Shown here: positions 1 to 6,318 of the stretch, in pieces
How the letters are laid out: each line of letters opens with the position of its first letter
Numbering within the stretch: position 1 is the first letter of the stretch
NCBI GenBank assembly: GCA_902493345.1
Contig: CABUPM010000074.1
Span: forward strand, 1-10,775
From: an uncultured Eubacteriales bacterium
Lineage (GTDB): Bacteria; Bacillota; Clostridia; Lachnospirales; Bianqueaceae
DNA length: 10,775 nt
Direction of reading: 5' to 3'
Notes under the pieces: model-generated
What the model was told of the DNA's origin: nothing
Seen by the model: the letters and a program-made list of their open reading frames with translations, nothing else
Databases searched by the model: none
Position numbers and translations under genes: made by a program

Positions 1-1741
1 CATCGGTCTTAAGAATACAGAAGGACTCGGCCGCTCCTCGGCCTACACGTCCCCGGAGCTGATGAAGCTGCGCCAAGCCGAAACGCTCCGCATTTTCGAT
101 CACCATCAACGTCGCGTTAGGCACATTGACTCCGACTTCTACAACCGTGGTTGAAACCAGGATCTGGATCGTCCCCTGATAGAACTCCTGCATGATCTGT
201 TCTTTTTCTTGATTTTTCATGCTTCCGTACAAGAGTCCCACCTTATACTGCGGAAAGACCATCTTTTGCAGATACTCTCCGTACTCCAGAACCGACCGCA
301 GATCTCCGGTCTCCCCTTCCTCTACGGCGGGACAGATGACATACGCCTGATGCCCGGCCTGTATCTGCTTATCTATGAATTTATAGATCCGCTCCTCATA
401 GCTTGCGCCGACACAATAGGTCTTGACCGGTGTCCGGCCCGGCGGTTTCTCGTCCAGAACCGATACGTCCATGTCACCGTACAGCACCATCGCCAGTGTC
501 CGCGGAATCGGCGTCGCCGTCATGACCAGGACATTGGGCATCTCGCTCTTTTCTGCCAGCGCCGCCCTTTGACGCACGCCAAAACGATGCTGTTCATCTG
601 TGATAACCAGACCCAGCCTGGCGTATTCGACGCCTTCCTGAATCAGCGCGTGTGTCCCGATGATAACGTCCAATAATCCCAATTTAATCCGATCGTAGAC
701 ATCCCTGCGTTCCTTGGCGGTCAACGAACCCGCCAGAAAACCGACCCGAACGCCCAGCGGCTCCATCAGCCGACGTGCTTCTTCATAATGCTGCGCTGCC
801 AATACCTCTGTCGGCGCCATCATCGCGGACTGCTTTCCGGCGCGGGAGGCCGCGAAAAGCGCCAGCATGGCAACCGCCGTTTTGCCGGAACCTACGTCTC
901 CCTGCACCAGCCGGTTCATCGCTTTATCGGAGGACAGATCCGCCAGAATCTCCTTCCATGTCCGCTCCTGTGCCCCTGTCAGCGCAAACCCAAAACGCTT
1001 CCGCAGGGACGCTTCATCCGGAGCCGCCGGAATTCGGTAGCCCGTCTTATCCAGAAAGCGATTGTTTTTCAGCTGCAGCAGCGCCAGTCTCAGCATAAAC
1101 AGTTCATCAAAAATCAACCGGCGGCGCGCTATATCCAGTGATTCATAGGTGTCTGGAAAATGGATCTGATGGATCGCGTAATTATATTCACACAGTCCGT
1201 ACCGACTCCGTATCTCTTCCGGCATGTATTCCAGAATCCCTGGAAGCTCCAGGGCCTGGCGCATCGTCTGGCGCAGCAGCGTCTGTGTGAGGCCTTCGCT
1301 CAAGGGATACACCGGCAGGATGCCTGTTTCCTCTTCCAGGCCCTCATGAAACTTGGGAGAGATCAAAGACAGCGTATTATACTTATGGTCTGCCCGGCCG
1401 GCAAATACATAGACCTTACCCGGCTGCAGATTTTTGGCGATATATGTCTGATTGAACCAGACCAGCTGTATGCTGCCGCTGGCATCCGCTGCCCGGGCCC
1501 GTGTAATCGTAAGTCTGCCCTTGCGGAAGGTAGAAGGCGCATGTATGAGCTGCGCACGCAGCATCACATTCTGTCCCGGCTCCACCGACGCCACTGGTAC
1601 GATCTCCCGTCGGTCCTCATAATCTCTGGGATAATACCCGATCAAGTCCTCCGCGCTTTCAATTCCGATATGAAAAAAGGCCCGTGCCCTTTGATGGCCC
1701 ACGCCTTTTAACTCTGTCAGCGCCGTTTTATGTTCCTCCAC
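1..1741 (-). CDS. recG: ATP-dependent DNA helicase RecG, C-terminal part cut by window edge
   Basis: RecG is a superfamily 2 helicase that remodels stalled replication forks and branch-migrates Holliday junctions. The reading frame is open from a GTG at 1741 to the window edge, giving 580 residues of a family that is usually about 680, so roughly 100 C-terminal residues are outside. Visible in order: an N-terminal wedge/OB-fold region (about residues 1-230), Walker A GDVGSGKT at 281-288, the DEQH box DEQHRFG at 382-388, motif III MTATPIPRTLA at 407-417, and motif VI QLHQLRGRVGRG at 558-569. The GTG start is supported by AGGAGG five bases upstream (1747-1752) and by the N-terminal sequence MEEHKTALTELKGVG, which is typical of the family. 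It is the last visible gene of the asp23-fakA-recG unit, 17 bases after the fakA stop. No frameshift was seen. The identification is secure; only the missing end is unknown. Confidence 0.97.
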   Translation of the reverse strand, partial: MEEHKTALTELKGVGHQRARAFFHIGIESAEDLIGYYPRDYEDRREIVPVASVEPGQNVMLRAQLIHAPSTFRKGRLTITRARAADASGSIQLVWFNQTYIAKNLQPGKVYVFAGRADHKYNTLSLISPKFHEGLEEETGILPVYPLSEGLTQTLLRQTMRQALELPGILEYMPEEIRSRYGLCEYNYAIHQIHFPDTYESLDIARRRLIFDELFMLRLALLQLKNNRFLDKTGYRIPAAPDEASLRKRFGFALTGAQERTWKEILADLSSDKAMNRLVQGDVGSGKTAVAMLALFAASRAGKQSAMMAPTEVLAAQHYEEARRLMEPLGVRVGFLAGSLTAKERRDVYDRIKLGLLDVIIGTHALIQEGVEYARLGLVITDEQHRFGVRQRAALAEKSEMPNVLVMTATPIPRTLAMVLYGDMDVSVLDEKPPGRTPVKTYCVGASYEERIYKFIDKQIQAGHQAYVICPAVEEGETGDLRSVLEYGEYLQKMVFPQYKVGLLYGSMKNQEKEQIMQEFYQGTIQILVSTTVVEVGVNVPNATLMVIENAERFGLAQLHQLRGRVGRGAAESFCILKTD

Positions 1742-1746
1742 GGCAA

Positions 1747-1752
1747 CCTCCT
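1747..1752 (-). promoter_or_regulatory. ribosome binding site fixing the GTG start of recG
   Basis: On the minus strand the sequence AGGAGG ends five bases before the GTG at 1741. There is no in-frame ATG near the expected N-terminus, so this site decides the start. It lies within the 17-base gap after the fakA stop codon (1759-1761). Confidence 0.85.
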
Positions 1753-1758
1753 GTAATT

Positions 1759-3447
1759 TTACTCTGCAGAAATGATATAATGGTACAACGGCTGTCCGCC
1801 ATTGTGTACTTCCACTTCACAGCCCGCATTCTTGCCGACGATATACTCCGCAAGCTCCGTTGCCGAGGCTTCGCTCGCATCCTCGCCGTAATATACGGTA
1901 AAGAGCTCCTTATCGTAATCCAGCAGATGATCGATCAGCTGACGGGATACCTCCTGCGCGTCCTGACCCACAACACTCATCTCTCCATCCAGCATGCCGA
2001 GAATATCGTCCTTATGGATCTCAAACTCACCCAGATGCGTATCACGGATCGCGAAGGTCGTCATACCCGTATGCACTTCCTGAATGGCCTCTTCCATCAT
2101 CTTGAGGTTCTCCTCCGCGGAGAAATCCGCCGCGAAGTTGAGAAGAGCGGTGATTCCCTGCGGAACGTTTCTGGTAGGAACAACCAGGATCTCCTTGCCC
2201 TGCACCAGCTTGGAAGCCTGCTGCGCTGCCAGAATAATATTCTTATTGTTCGGCAGTACAAAAATATGATCCGCGTCGATCTTTTCAATCGCATTCAGTA
2301 TGTCTTCGGTGCTGGGATTCATCGTCTGTCCCCCGGTGATCACCTGATCCGCTCCCAGTTCCTTCAGAACCTTGGTCAGGCCCTCACCCATGGAAACCGC
2401 GATAAATCCATACTGCTTATGCTCCGCCGGCTTTTCCGGCTCCTGAACCGGCTGCGCCTTTGCCTGATCCTTTTCCTGAATGACCAGACTCTGGTGCTGC
2501 AGGCGCATATTATCAATCTTCATATTGCTCAGATATCCCAGGCTGAGGCCCTTCTGGATCGCCAGACCCGGATCATTGGTGTGAACATGGATCTTGATGA
2601 TATCCGAGTCCGCCACAACGACCAGAGAATCGCCGATGCTGCTGAGATATGTCCTCAACATCTCTTCATGGCTCTCCGCATTGGCGCAATGCACGATGAA
2701 TTCTGTGCAGTATCCAAACTTGATGCTTTCCGTGTCAAAAGCCGCCTGTGCCTGCTTCTTCTCTGCTTCCGGCTCCGACTTCTGCTCTGCCGGCTTCTTC
2801 GCGTCCGCATGCAATGTATGATCGGTATCCTCGCCGATCAGGGACGCATACATGCCCTTATAAATATACAGCAGTCCCTTGCCTCCGGCATCCACTACAC
2901 CGGCTTCCTTCAGAACCGGGAGCATCTCCGGTGTCTGCTCCAGCACTTCTTCTCCACGTGCGATCACGATCTGCAGCAGATCCGCCAGACTATCCTCACT
3001 GACCGCCGCTTCCACCGCCGCATCCGCCATACCGCGCGCTACCGTCAAAATCGTTCCCTCTTTGGGACGCATTACAGCCTTATACGCCGTCTCAACACCC
3101 TGGCGCATCGCCACGGCCCATGCCGCTGTATCGATCTCCTCGACACCCTTTAATCCTCGGTATATTCCGCGGAACAGCTGAGATACAATAACGCCGGAAT
3201 TACCCCGGGCGCCTCTCAGCGCTCCGGAAGACAGAGCCTTGGCGATCTGCTCTACGCTCGCGTCCTCACCAGCCTTGATCACTTCGCGAGCGGCAGACAT
3301 AACCGTCAGGCACATATTGGTGCCGGTATCGCCGTCCGGTACAGGAAACACGTTCAGCTCGTCCACTTCCTGCTTGTTCTTCTCCAAGCGGTTCGCACCC
3401 GCTACCAACATCCAGCGAAACTGCTCCGCATCAATTACATTACTCAA
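1759..3447 (-). CDS. fakA: FakA/YloV-type DAK2-domain fatty acid kinase subunit
   Basis: This is a 562-residue protein of the YloV/FakA family, close to the usual 550. In Staphylococcus FakA phosphorylates fatty acids held by FakB, feeding exogenous fatty acids into phospholipid synthesis. The N-terminal DAK2 (DhaL-like) nucleotide domain is clear: LNVFPVPDGDTGTN at 31-44 with the metal-binding aspartates D38 and D40, then GARGNSGVIVSQLFRG at 79-94. The middle domain has C247 (GYCTEF) and H287/H289 (HVHT), matching the metal-site cysteine and histidines of FakA. A DegV-like C-terminal domain follows, from about residue 346 to the end. Two linkers rich in Glu, Lys, Gln and Pro (about 216-238 and 325-344) flank the middle domain. 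The start is TTG at 3447 with AGGAGG eight bases upstream. It lies 20 bases after asp23 and 17 bases before recG. No fakB gene is in the window, so the fatty acid kinase role rests on family membership. Confidence 0.93.
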   Translation of the reverse strand: MSNVIDAEQFRWMLVAGANRLEKNKQEVDELNVFPVPDGDTGTNMCLTVMSAAREVIKAGEDASVEQIAKALSSGALRGARGNSGVIVSQLFRGIYRGLKGVEEIDTAAWAVAMRQGVETAYKAVMRPKEGTILTVARGMADAAVEAAVSEDSLADLLQIVIARGEEVLEQTPEMLPVLKEAGVVDAGGKGLLYIYKGMYASLIGEDTDHTLHADAKKPAEQKSEPEAEKKQAQAAFDTESIKFGYCTEFIVHCANAESHEEMLRTYLSSIGDSLVVVADSDIIKIHVHTNDPGLAIQKGLSLGYLSNMKIDNMRLQHQSLVIQEKDQAKAQPVQEPEKPAEHKQYGFIAVSMGEGLTKVLKELGADQVITGGQTMNPSTEDILNAIEKIDADHIFVLPNNKNIILAAQQASKLVQGKEILVVPTRNVPQGITALLNFAADFSAEENLKMMEEAIQEVHTGMTTFAIRDTHLGEFEIHKDDILGMLDGEMSVVGQDAQEVSRQLIDHLLDYDKELFTVYYGEDASEASATELAEYIVGKNAGCEVEVHNGGQPLYHYIISAE

Positions 3448-3455
3448 AGCAACAA

Positions 3456-3461
3456 CCTCCT
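3456..3461 (-). promoter_or_regulatory. ribosome binding site fixing the TTG start of fakA
   Basis: AGGAGG on the minus strand lies eight bases before the TTG codon at 3445-3447. The only nearby ATG, a few bases into the gene, is out of frame, so TTG is the start. The site sits in the 20-base gap after the asp23 stop codon (3468-3470). Confidence 0.85.
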
Positions 3462-3467
3462 GCGCCG

Positions 3468-3836
3468 TTATTTTTCACTTCCGTCCACACGGACTCCTTC
3501 AACGAAGATGTCCACATGAGATACCTCAATCCCCAGCATATCCGATACTCTATAACGGACTGTGCTGATCAGATTGTCCGCAATCGCAGAAATCTTGGTT
3601 CCATACTCTACAATAATGTGGAACTCCAGCGTAACCTGGCCCTCCGGGTCCACTTCCACGCGGATCCCCTTGGTCAGGCTGTCGCCCAGCAGGAGTTGTA
3701 CGATTCCGTCCTTTACATTCATAGCCGCCATTCCGACGACACCATAGCACTCGATTGCCGCCAGGCCGGCAACTCTCGCAACGACCTCGTTATCGATCAA
3801 TATATTTCCATATTCTGTCTGAATTCTTGCTGCCAT
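3468..3836 (-). CDS. Asp23/Gls24 family envelope stress protein (YloU-like)
   Basis: This is a 122-residue protein of the Asp23/Gls24 family. These are small alpha/beta proteins, in several Firmicutes membrane-associated and tied to envelope or alkaline stress. The sequence shows the family core: an N-terminal strand GNILIDNEVVARVAGLAAIE (10-29), then GVVGM (32-36), a central strand region with the acidic segment EVDPEGQ (61-67), FHIIVEYGTKISAIA (72-86), and the C-terminal VSHVDIFVEGVRV (105-117). The start at 3836 is chosen because AAGGAGG (3844-3850) lies seven bases upstream; an in-frame ATG at 3884 lies in the leader and has no such site. It is the first gene of a unit with fakA and recG, read from the promoter at 3908-3936. 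The neighbouring rpmB-yloU-yloV order is the same as in Bacillus. No signal peptide or membrane helix is present. The exact role in this organism is not known. Confidence 0.93.
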   Translation of the reverse strand: MAARIQTEYGNILIDNEVVARVAGLAAIECYGVVGMAAMNVKDGIVQLLLGDSLTKGIRVEVDPEGQVTLEFHIIVEYGTKISAIADNLISTVRYRVSDMLGIEVSHVDIFVEGVRVDGSEK

Positions 3837-3843
3837 CCAACAT

Positions 3844-3850
3844 CCTCCTT
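3844..3850 (-). promoter_or_regulatory. ribosome binding site fixing the asp23-like start
   Basis: AAGGAGG on the minus strand lies seven bases before the ATG at 3834-3836. It rules out the upstream in-frame ATG at 3882-3884, which would add 16 residues not seen in the family. Confidence 0.85.
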
Positions 3851-3881
3851 CTCGTCTGATCGGATTGTTCATCACCAACAG

Positions 3882-3902
3882 CACGCTTCGTAAAATAGCG
3901 TG
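3882..3902 (-). repeat. inverted repeat at the predicted transcript start of asp23-fakA-recG
   Basis: The arms CACGCT and AGCGTG (3882-3887 and 3897-3902) are perfect complements separated by nine bases. On the minus strand the repeat begins at about the predicted +1 (near 3901), just after the -10 box at 3908-3913. The RNA could therefore begin with a stem-loop, or the DNA could be an operator over the start site. Which of these applies cannot be told from the sequence. Confidence 0.55.
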
Positions 3903-3907
3903 TCTTA

Positions 3908-3936
3908 ATCATACCACAAATACGGCCATTCTGCAA
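3908..3936 (-). promoter_or_regulatory. sigma-A promoter for the asp23-fakA-recG unit
   Basis: On the minus strand TTGCAG (3931-3936) is followed by a 17-base spacer and TATGAT (3908-3913). A TG one base before the -10 box makes it an extended -10 promoter. Transcription would begin near 3901, leaving a leader of about 65 bases before the ATG at 3836. Confidence 0.85.
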
Positions 3937-3966
3937 CCTTTTCCCCCTTGCTTCATAACTTTTTTT

Positions 3967-3995
3967 AAAAAGGCAAAAATACCTCTTGCTTTTTT
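3967..3995. repeat. inverted repeat overlapping the rpmB -35 box
   Basis: AAAAAGGCAA at 3967-3976 and TTGCTTTTTT at 3986-3995 are complementary over ten bases with one G-T pair, separated by nine bases. The right arm contains the rpmB -35 hexamer TTGCTT. It could be a regulator site, an A/T-rich promoter upstream element, or a short hairpin terminator; the sequence does not decide. Confidence 0.4.
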
Positions 3996-4014
3996 CCTTT
4001 AAATCTGATAGAAT
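3986..4014 (+). promoter_or_regulatory. sigma-A promoter for rpmB
   Basis: TTGCTT (3986-3991) is followed by a 17-base spacer and TAGAAT (4009-4014), with TG at 4006-4007 giving an extended -10 box. A/T tracts lie just upstream. Transcription would begin near 4021, giving a leader of about 65 bases to the rpmB ATG at 4086. It is divergent from the asp23 promoter, with 49 bases between the two -35 boxes. Confidence 0.85.
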
Positions 4015-4085
4015 ACTAATGTTGCAGTTTGAGTTCATTTTTCTGGAGCCTATGCAATAGTCGAAAAAAGGAGGTGCAGTGCGTC

Positions 4086-4271
4086 ATGGCAAAATGCGAT
4101 ATCTGCGAAAAAGGAGTACACTTCGGCATTCAGGTCAGCCACTCTCATAGAAGATCCAATAAAATGTGGAAGCCCAATATCCGCACCGTAAAGGCGATTG
4201 TTAACGGCTCTCCCAAGACTCTTCATGTTTGTGCTAATTGTCTGAAGTCCAACGTGATTACCCGTGCGTAA
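4086..4271 (+). CDS. rpmB: 50S ribosomal protein L28, zinc-ribbon form
   Basis: L28 is a small protein of the large ribosomal subunit. The 61-residue product is the usual length and begins MAKCDICEKGVHFG; it has the conserved VSHSHRRSNK (17-26) and ends with HVCANCLKS (47-55). Two CxxC pairs, C4/C7 and C49/C52, form the zinc-binding ribbon of the cysteine-containing L28 type; some bacteria also carry a cysteine-free paralogue. The ATG at 4086 follows AAGGAGG at 4068-4074, a spacing of 11 bases that is a little long. A longer in-frame opening runs upstream through the leader but has no ribosome binding site and does not match the family. The gene has its own promoter (3986-4014) and a strong terminator (4320-4357), so it is probably read mainly as a single-gene transcript. 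It is divergent from the asp23-like gene, as in other Firmicutes. Confidence 0.97.
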   Translation: MAKCDICEKGVHFGIQVSHSHRRSNKMWKPNIRTVKAIVNGSPKTLHVCANCLKSNVITRA

Positions 4272-4284
4272 TCATTTATAAAGA

Positions 4285-4312
4285 GCAAATTCAGTTTTCA
4301 AACAAGATTTGC
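4285..4312 (+). repeat. short inverted repeat between rpmB and its terminator
   Basis: GCAAAT (4285-4290) and ATTTGC (4307-4312) are perfect complements with 16 bases between them. The stem is short and AT-rich, so it would be weak on its own. It lies just ahead of the terminator hairpin at 4320-4350 and could form part of the same leader or 3' end structure. Confidence 0.3.
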
Positions 4313-4319
4313 CGACAAG

Positions 4320-4357
4320 ATAGGTATGTGCCTTCATGGTACATACCTATTTATTTT
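4320..4357 (+). terminator. intrinsic terminator after rpmB, directly ahead of the next gene's ribosome binding site
   Basis: A 13-pair stem (4320-4332 with 4338-4350, one G-U pair) closes a five-base loop and is followed by TTATTTT. This is a strong rho-independent terminator for rpmB. It ends at the base before the purine-rich ribosome binding site of the downstream membrane protein gene, so any transcript reaching that gene from upstream must pass it. Confidence 0.85.
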
Positions 4358-4360
4358 GAA

Positions 4361-4366
4361 AGGAAG
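4361..4366 (+). promoter_or_regulatory. ribosome binding site fixing the GTG start of the YczE-like gene
   Basis: AGGAAG, within GAAAGGAAG at 4358-4366, lies nine bases before the GTG at 4376-4378. The closer ATG at 4368-4370 is out of frame and soon meets a stop codon. Confidence 0.65.
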
Positions 4367-4375
4367 CATGTATTT

Positions 4376-5053
4376 GTGGATACAAAAGAAGAAAAAAAGA
4401 CTTTTCGAGGAGAGCTGGCGCTGCTAATCGCGGTGCTCATCAACAGTTTCGGCGTTGTGCTGATGCTCTACTCCGGCGCGGGAATCTCCGCCATCTCCAG
4501 CGTTCCCTACGCCTTTTCTGAAGTCCTCCCGGCGCTGACGCTGGGCACATGGACCTACCTCTTTCAAGGCATCCTGGTGCTGAGCCTCATGGTACTCCGG
4601 CGGCAATTTGTGCCCTCCTACCTTTGCAGCTTTGTGGTGGGCTTTGTGTTTGGAGAGCTGCTGGACGTCCACAAGGCATGGATCGGCTTTCTCCCCACGG
4701 GGCTGCCCTTCCAGATCCTCTACTTTATCGTCAGCTATCTGCTCATCAGCCTTGGCATCGCTTTATCCAACCGCTGCAGGCTCCCCATTGTTCCCACAGA
4801 TCTCTTTCCTCGGGAGCTGGCTCAGATCACCCATATCTCTTATGCCAAGATCAAGATTGCCTTTGACGTGATCTGTCTTGCTACCACAGGCCTTCTGACC
4901 TTCGGCTTCCTGGGCCGCCTGGACGGCCTCGGTATCGGCACCATCCTCGCCGCTTTCACCATGGGGAAAATGGTGGCGGTATTCGGCGATCTGCTGGACC
5001 GGCACTTTCAGTTCAAAACCGCGCCCGCACTGGCTCGGCTCCGCGGTATGTAA
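4376..5053 (+). CDS. YczE/YitT-like (DUF6198-type) integral membrane protein
   Basis: This 225-residue protein is very hydrophobic, with about six predicted membrane helices (near 13-33, 57-75, 81-97, 111-131, 160-181 and 185-206). The first helix runs into SGAGISAISSVPYA (33-46), and PTDLFPREL (140-148) follows the fourth helix; both resemble conserved motifs of the YczE/YyaS/YitT-like membrane families. No substrate or activity is established for this group, so none is claimed here. The start is GTG at 4376, supported by AGGAAG at 4361-4366; no in-frame ATG exists near it. The gene lies between the rpmB terminator and a terminator shared with the convergent alcohol dehydrogenase. No strong promoter of its own is visible: the best candidate is a weak GTGATT-17-TATAAA at 4254-4282, which is still upstream of the rpmB terminator. 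It appears to be an accessory insertion between two conserved gene blocks. Confidence 0.8.
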   Translation: MDTKEEKKTFRGELALLIAVLINSFGVVLMLYSGAGISAISSVPYAFSEVLPALTLGTWTYLFQGILVLSLMVLRRQFVPSYLCSFVVGFVFGELLDVHKAWIGFLPTGLPFQILYFIVSYLLISLGIALSNRCRLPIVPTDLFPRELAQITHISYAKIKIAFDVICLATTGLLTFGFLGRLDGLGIGTILAAFTMGKMVAVFGDLLDRHFQFKTAPALARLRGM

Positions 5054-5067
5054 ACAGAATCACATTC

Positions 5068-5110
5068 AAACAGGGGATGCGGCTATACGGCTGCATCCCC
5101 TGTTTCTTTT
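5068..5110. terminator. terminator between the convergent YczE-like and alcohol dehydrogenase genes
   Basis: A perfect 13-pair stem (5068-5080 with 5093-5105), extendable by a few inner pairs, is followed by CTTTT on the plus strand. It fits termination of the membrane protein gene well. On the minus strand the stem starts just after the dehydrogenase stop codon (5109-5111), but the T-tract there lies mostly within the stem (CTGTTT), so termination in that direction is likely but weaker. Confidence 0.85.
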
Positions 5111-6260
5111 ATAACGCTTCCCGGAGAATCTCGATAATCTCCTTTTTCCCAATCGGAATGTAATCCGGCATAATCCTCGTACCGAAAAATGTAGCCTTCT
5201 CTGCTAACTCCTCGATCTGCGCGTCGGTCAGCGCAATTCCCAACTCACCCATGCGCGTGGGCATTCCCAGAGACCGGAAATACTCTTCGGTTGCCTGGAT
5301 TCCGGCCAGAGCCGTCCGCTCTGGGTGCTCATAATTCATGTCCAGATTCCACACCCGAACCGCGTATTGGCAAAACCTTGGGATTGCGTATTTATAGATG
5401 TATCGGCACCATGCCGGGAACAATACGGATAATCCCGCTCCATGCTCGATCTGATGCGCTGTCATAAAGTAATCCCGCCCTAACCCTGTCAGGCTGTTAT
5501 GGGAAAGGCTGCCCGCCCACATCAGAGCCGCTCTGGCTTCATAATTCTCCGGTTCGCGGTCAGCAATCCGCCCGGCCTCGATCACTTCCTTCAAAAGGCC
5601 CTCCGCCAGACGGTCGGTCAGCGGCGCTTCCCCGTCAGTTCCGAAATACCGTTCCAGTGTGTGCATCATGATGTCCACCGTACCGCATCCTGTCTGGAAC
5701 TTACTGACGGAATAGGTCAGTTCCGGATTCATAATCGCAAACAGCGGCCGGCTGAGATCCGAATTAAAGGAGCGCTTCAGCCCGCCCTCTTCCTTGGTGA
5801 TAACACAGGAGGAACTCATCTCACTGCCGGACGCGGCAATTGTCAGCACAACGCCGACCGGCAGCGACTTATCCACCGTTTTCACACGGCTCAGGTATTC
5901 CCACGGATCCACGGACGGATCTGCCGCGCCTGCGGCGACGCATTTGGCAGAATCAATCACCGAACCGCCGCCGACCGCCAGGACCAGGTCCGCTTGCTCC
6001 TGAACGCATACCTGAATCGCCTTCCGGGCCAACGACAGTTTCGGATTGGGCTGTACGCCGCCAAACTCCACATACTCCACTCCTGCCGCCGCAAGGGACT
6101 TTTCCAAACGTTCCAATAGGCCGGAACGCTTCACGCTTCCGCCGCCGAAATGAATCAGTACCTTATGAAAACCATATCCGGAGACAACCTCTCCCAGTTT
6201 TTCTTCTGTTCCCTTGCCGAACATCACCCGCGTCGGCGCGTAATATGTGAAATTCTTCAT
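5109..6260 (-). CDS. iron-containing alcohol dehydrogenase (BdhA/YqhD-like) with a short in-frame gap at the metal site
   Basis: This 383-residue protein belongs to the group III, metal-dependent alcohol dehydrogenases that use NAD(P)H to reduce aldehydes such as butyraldehyde. Visible motifs are the N-terminal YYAPTRVMFGKG (6-17), GGGSVKRSG (39-47), the nucleotide-binding GGGSVIDSAK (97-106), ASGSEMS (143-149) and DIMMHTLERYF (196-206) with metal ligands D196 and H200. The later metal region normally reads H-x-x-E-H, about ten residues, then H-G-x-G-L. Here it reads AHQIEHGAGL (268-277), as if those ten residues were removed, leaving one histidine where two ligands are expected. The start at 6260 gives the family N-terminus; an upstream in-frame ATG at 6341 would run back into the HPr-like gene. 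Its ribosome binding site is the unusual run GGGGGG (6267-6272). It is convergent with the YczE-like gene and lies behind the operon terminator. Activity is doubtful because of the gap. Confidence 0.9.
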   Translation of the reverse strand: MKNFTYYAPTRVMFGKGTEEKLGEVVSGYGFHKVLIHFGGGSVKRSGLLERLEKSLAAAGVEYVEFGGVQPNPKLSLARKAIQVCVQEQADLVLAVGGGSVIDSAKCVAAGAADPSVDPWEYLSRVKTVDKSLPVGVVLTIAASGSEMSSSCVITKEEGGLKRSFNSDLSRPLFAIMNPELTYSVSKFQTGCGTVDIMMHTLERYFGTDGEAPLTDRLAEGLLKEVIEAGRIADREPENYEARAALMWAGSLSHNSLTGLGRDYFMTAHQIEHGAGLSVLFPAWCRYIYKYAIPRFCQYAVRVWNLDMNYEHPERTALAGIQATEEYFRSLGMPTRMGELGIALTDAQIEELAEKATFFGTRIMPDYIPIGKKEIIEILREAL

Positions 6261-6275
6261 CGCTTTCCCCCCATA

Positions 6276-6307
6276 GAAAACAGCGCAAACCCTGACAGGT
6301 TGACGCT
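6276..6307 (-). terminator. intrinsic terminator closing the hprK-to-crh-like operon
   Basis: On the minus strand AGCGTCAACC (6307-6298) pairs with GGTTTGCGCT (6291-6282) with one mismatch and one G-U pair, around a six-base loop, followed by GTTTTCT. It lies just after the HPr-like stop codon (6319-6321). It ends four bases before the ribosome binding site of the alcohol dehydrogenase, so it also stands between the operon and that gene. Confidence 0.7.
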
Positions 6308-6318
6308 TATGTTTGTAT

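Noticed and set aside
209..1711. Several plus-strand open frames opposite recG
   Set aside because: RecG motifs run in one unbroken frame on the minus strand across the whole stretch; the opposite frames are shadows of its codon bias.
1684..3153. A 489-codon open frame on the plus strand opposite fakA
   Set aside because: It lies antisense to a gene with clear FakA motifs throughout, crosses into the recG start region, has no ribosome binding site that I can see, and its product is a low-information mix rich in Leu, Arg and His with no recognisable domain.
3834..3884. Upstream ATG as start of the asp23-like gene
   Set aside because: The ATG at 3836 has AAGGAGG at ideal distance and gives the family N-terminus; the extra 16 residues would include the ribosome binding site sequence.
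3790..4038. A minus-strand open frame of 82 codons across the asp23/rpmB promoter region
   Set aside because: It spans both promoters and the asp23 ribosome binding site and overlaps the asp23 coding region in another frame; no start signal or family match.
4022..4057. TTGCA/TGCAA pairing in the rpmB leader as an autoregulatory structure
   Set aside because: The stem is only five pairs around a 26-base loop with no further pairing that I can support, so it is probably chance.
4368..4370. ATG as start of the YczE-like gene
   Set aside because: It is out of frame with the membrane protein and reaches a stop after about 19 codons; GTG at 4376 fits the frame and ribosome binding site.
6300..6305. 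TTGACG on the plus strand as a -35 box
   Set aside because: There is no -10 box at a suitable distance downstream and the bases belong to an arm of the operon terminator.
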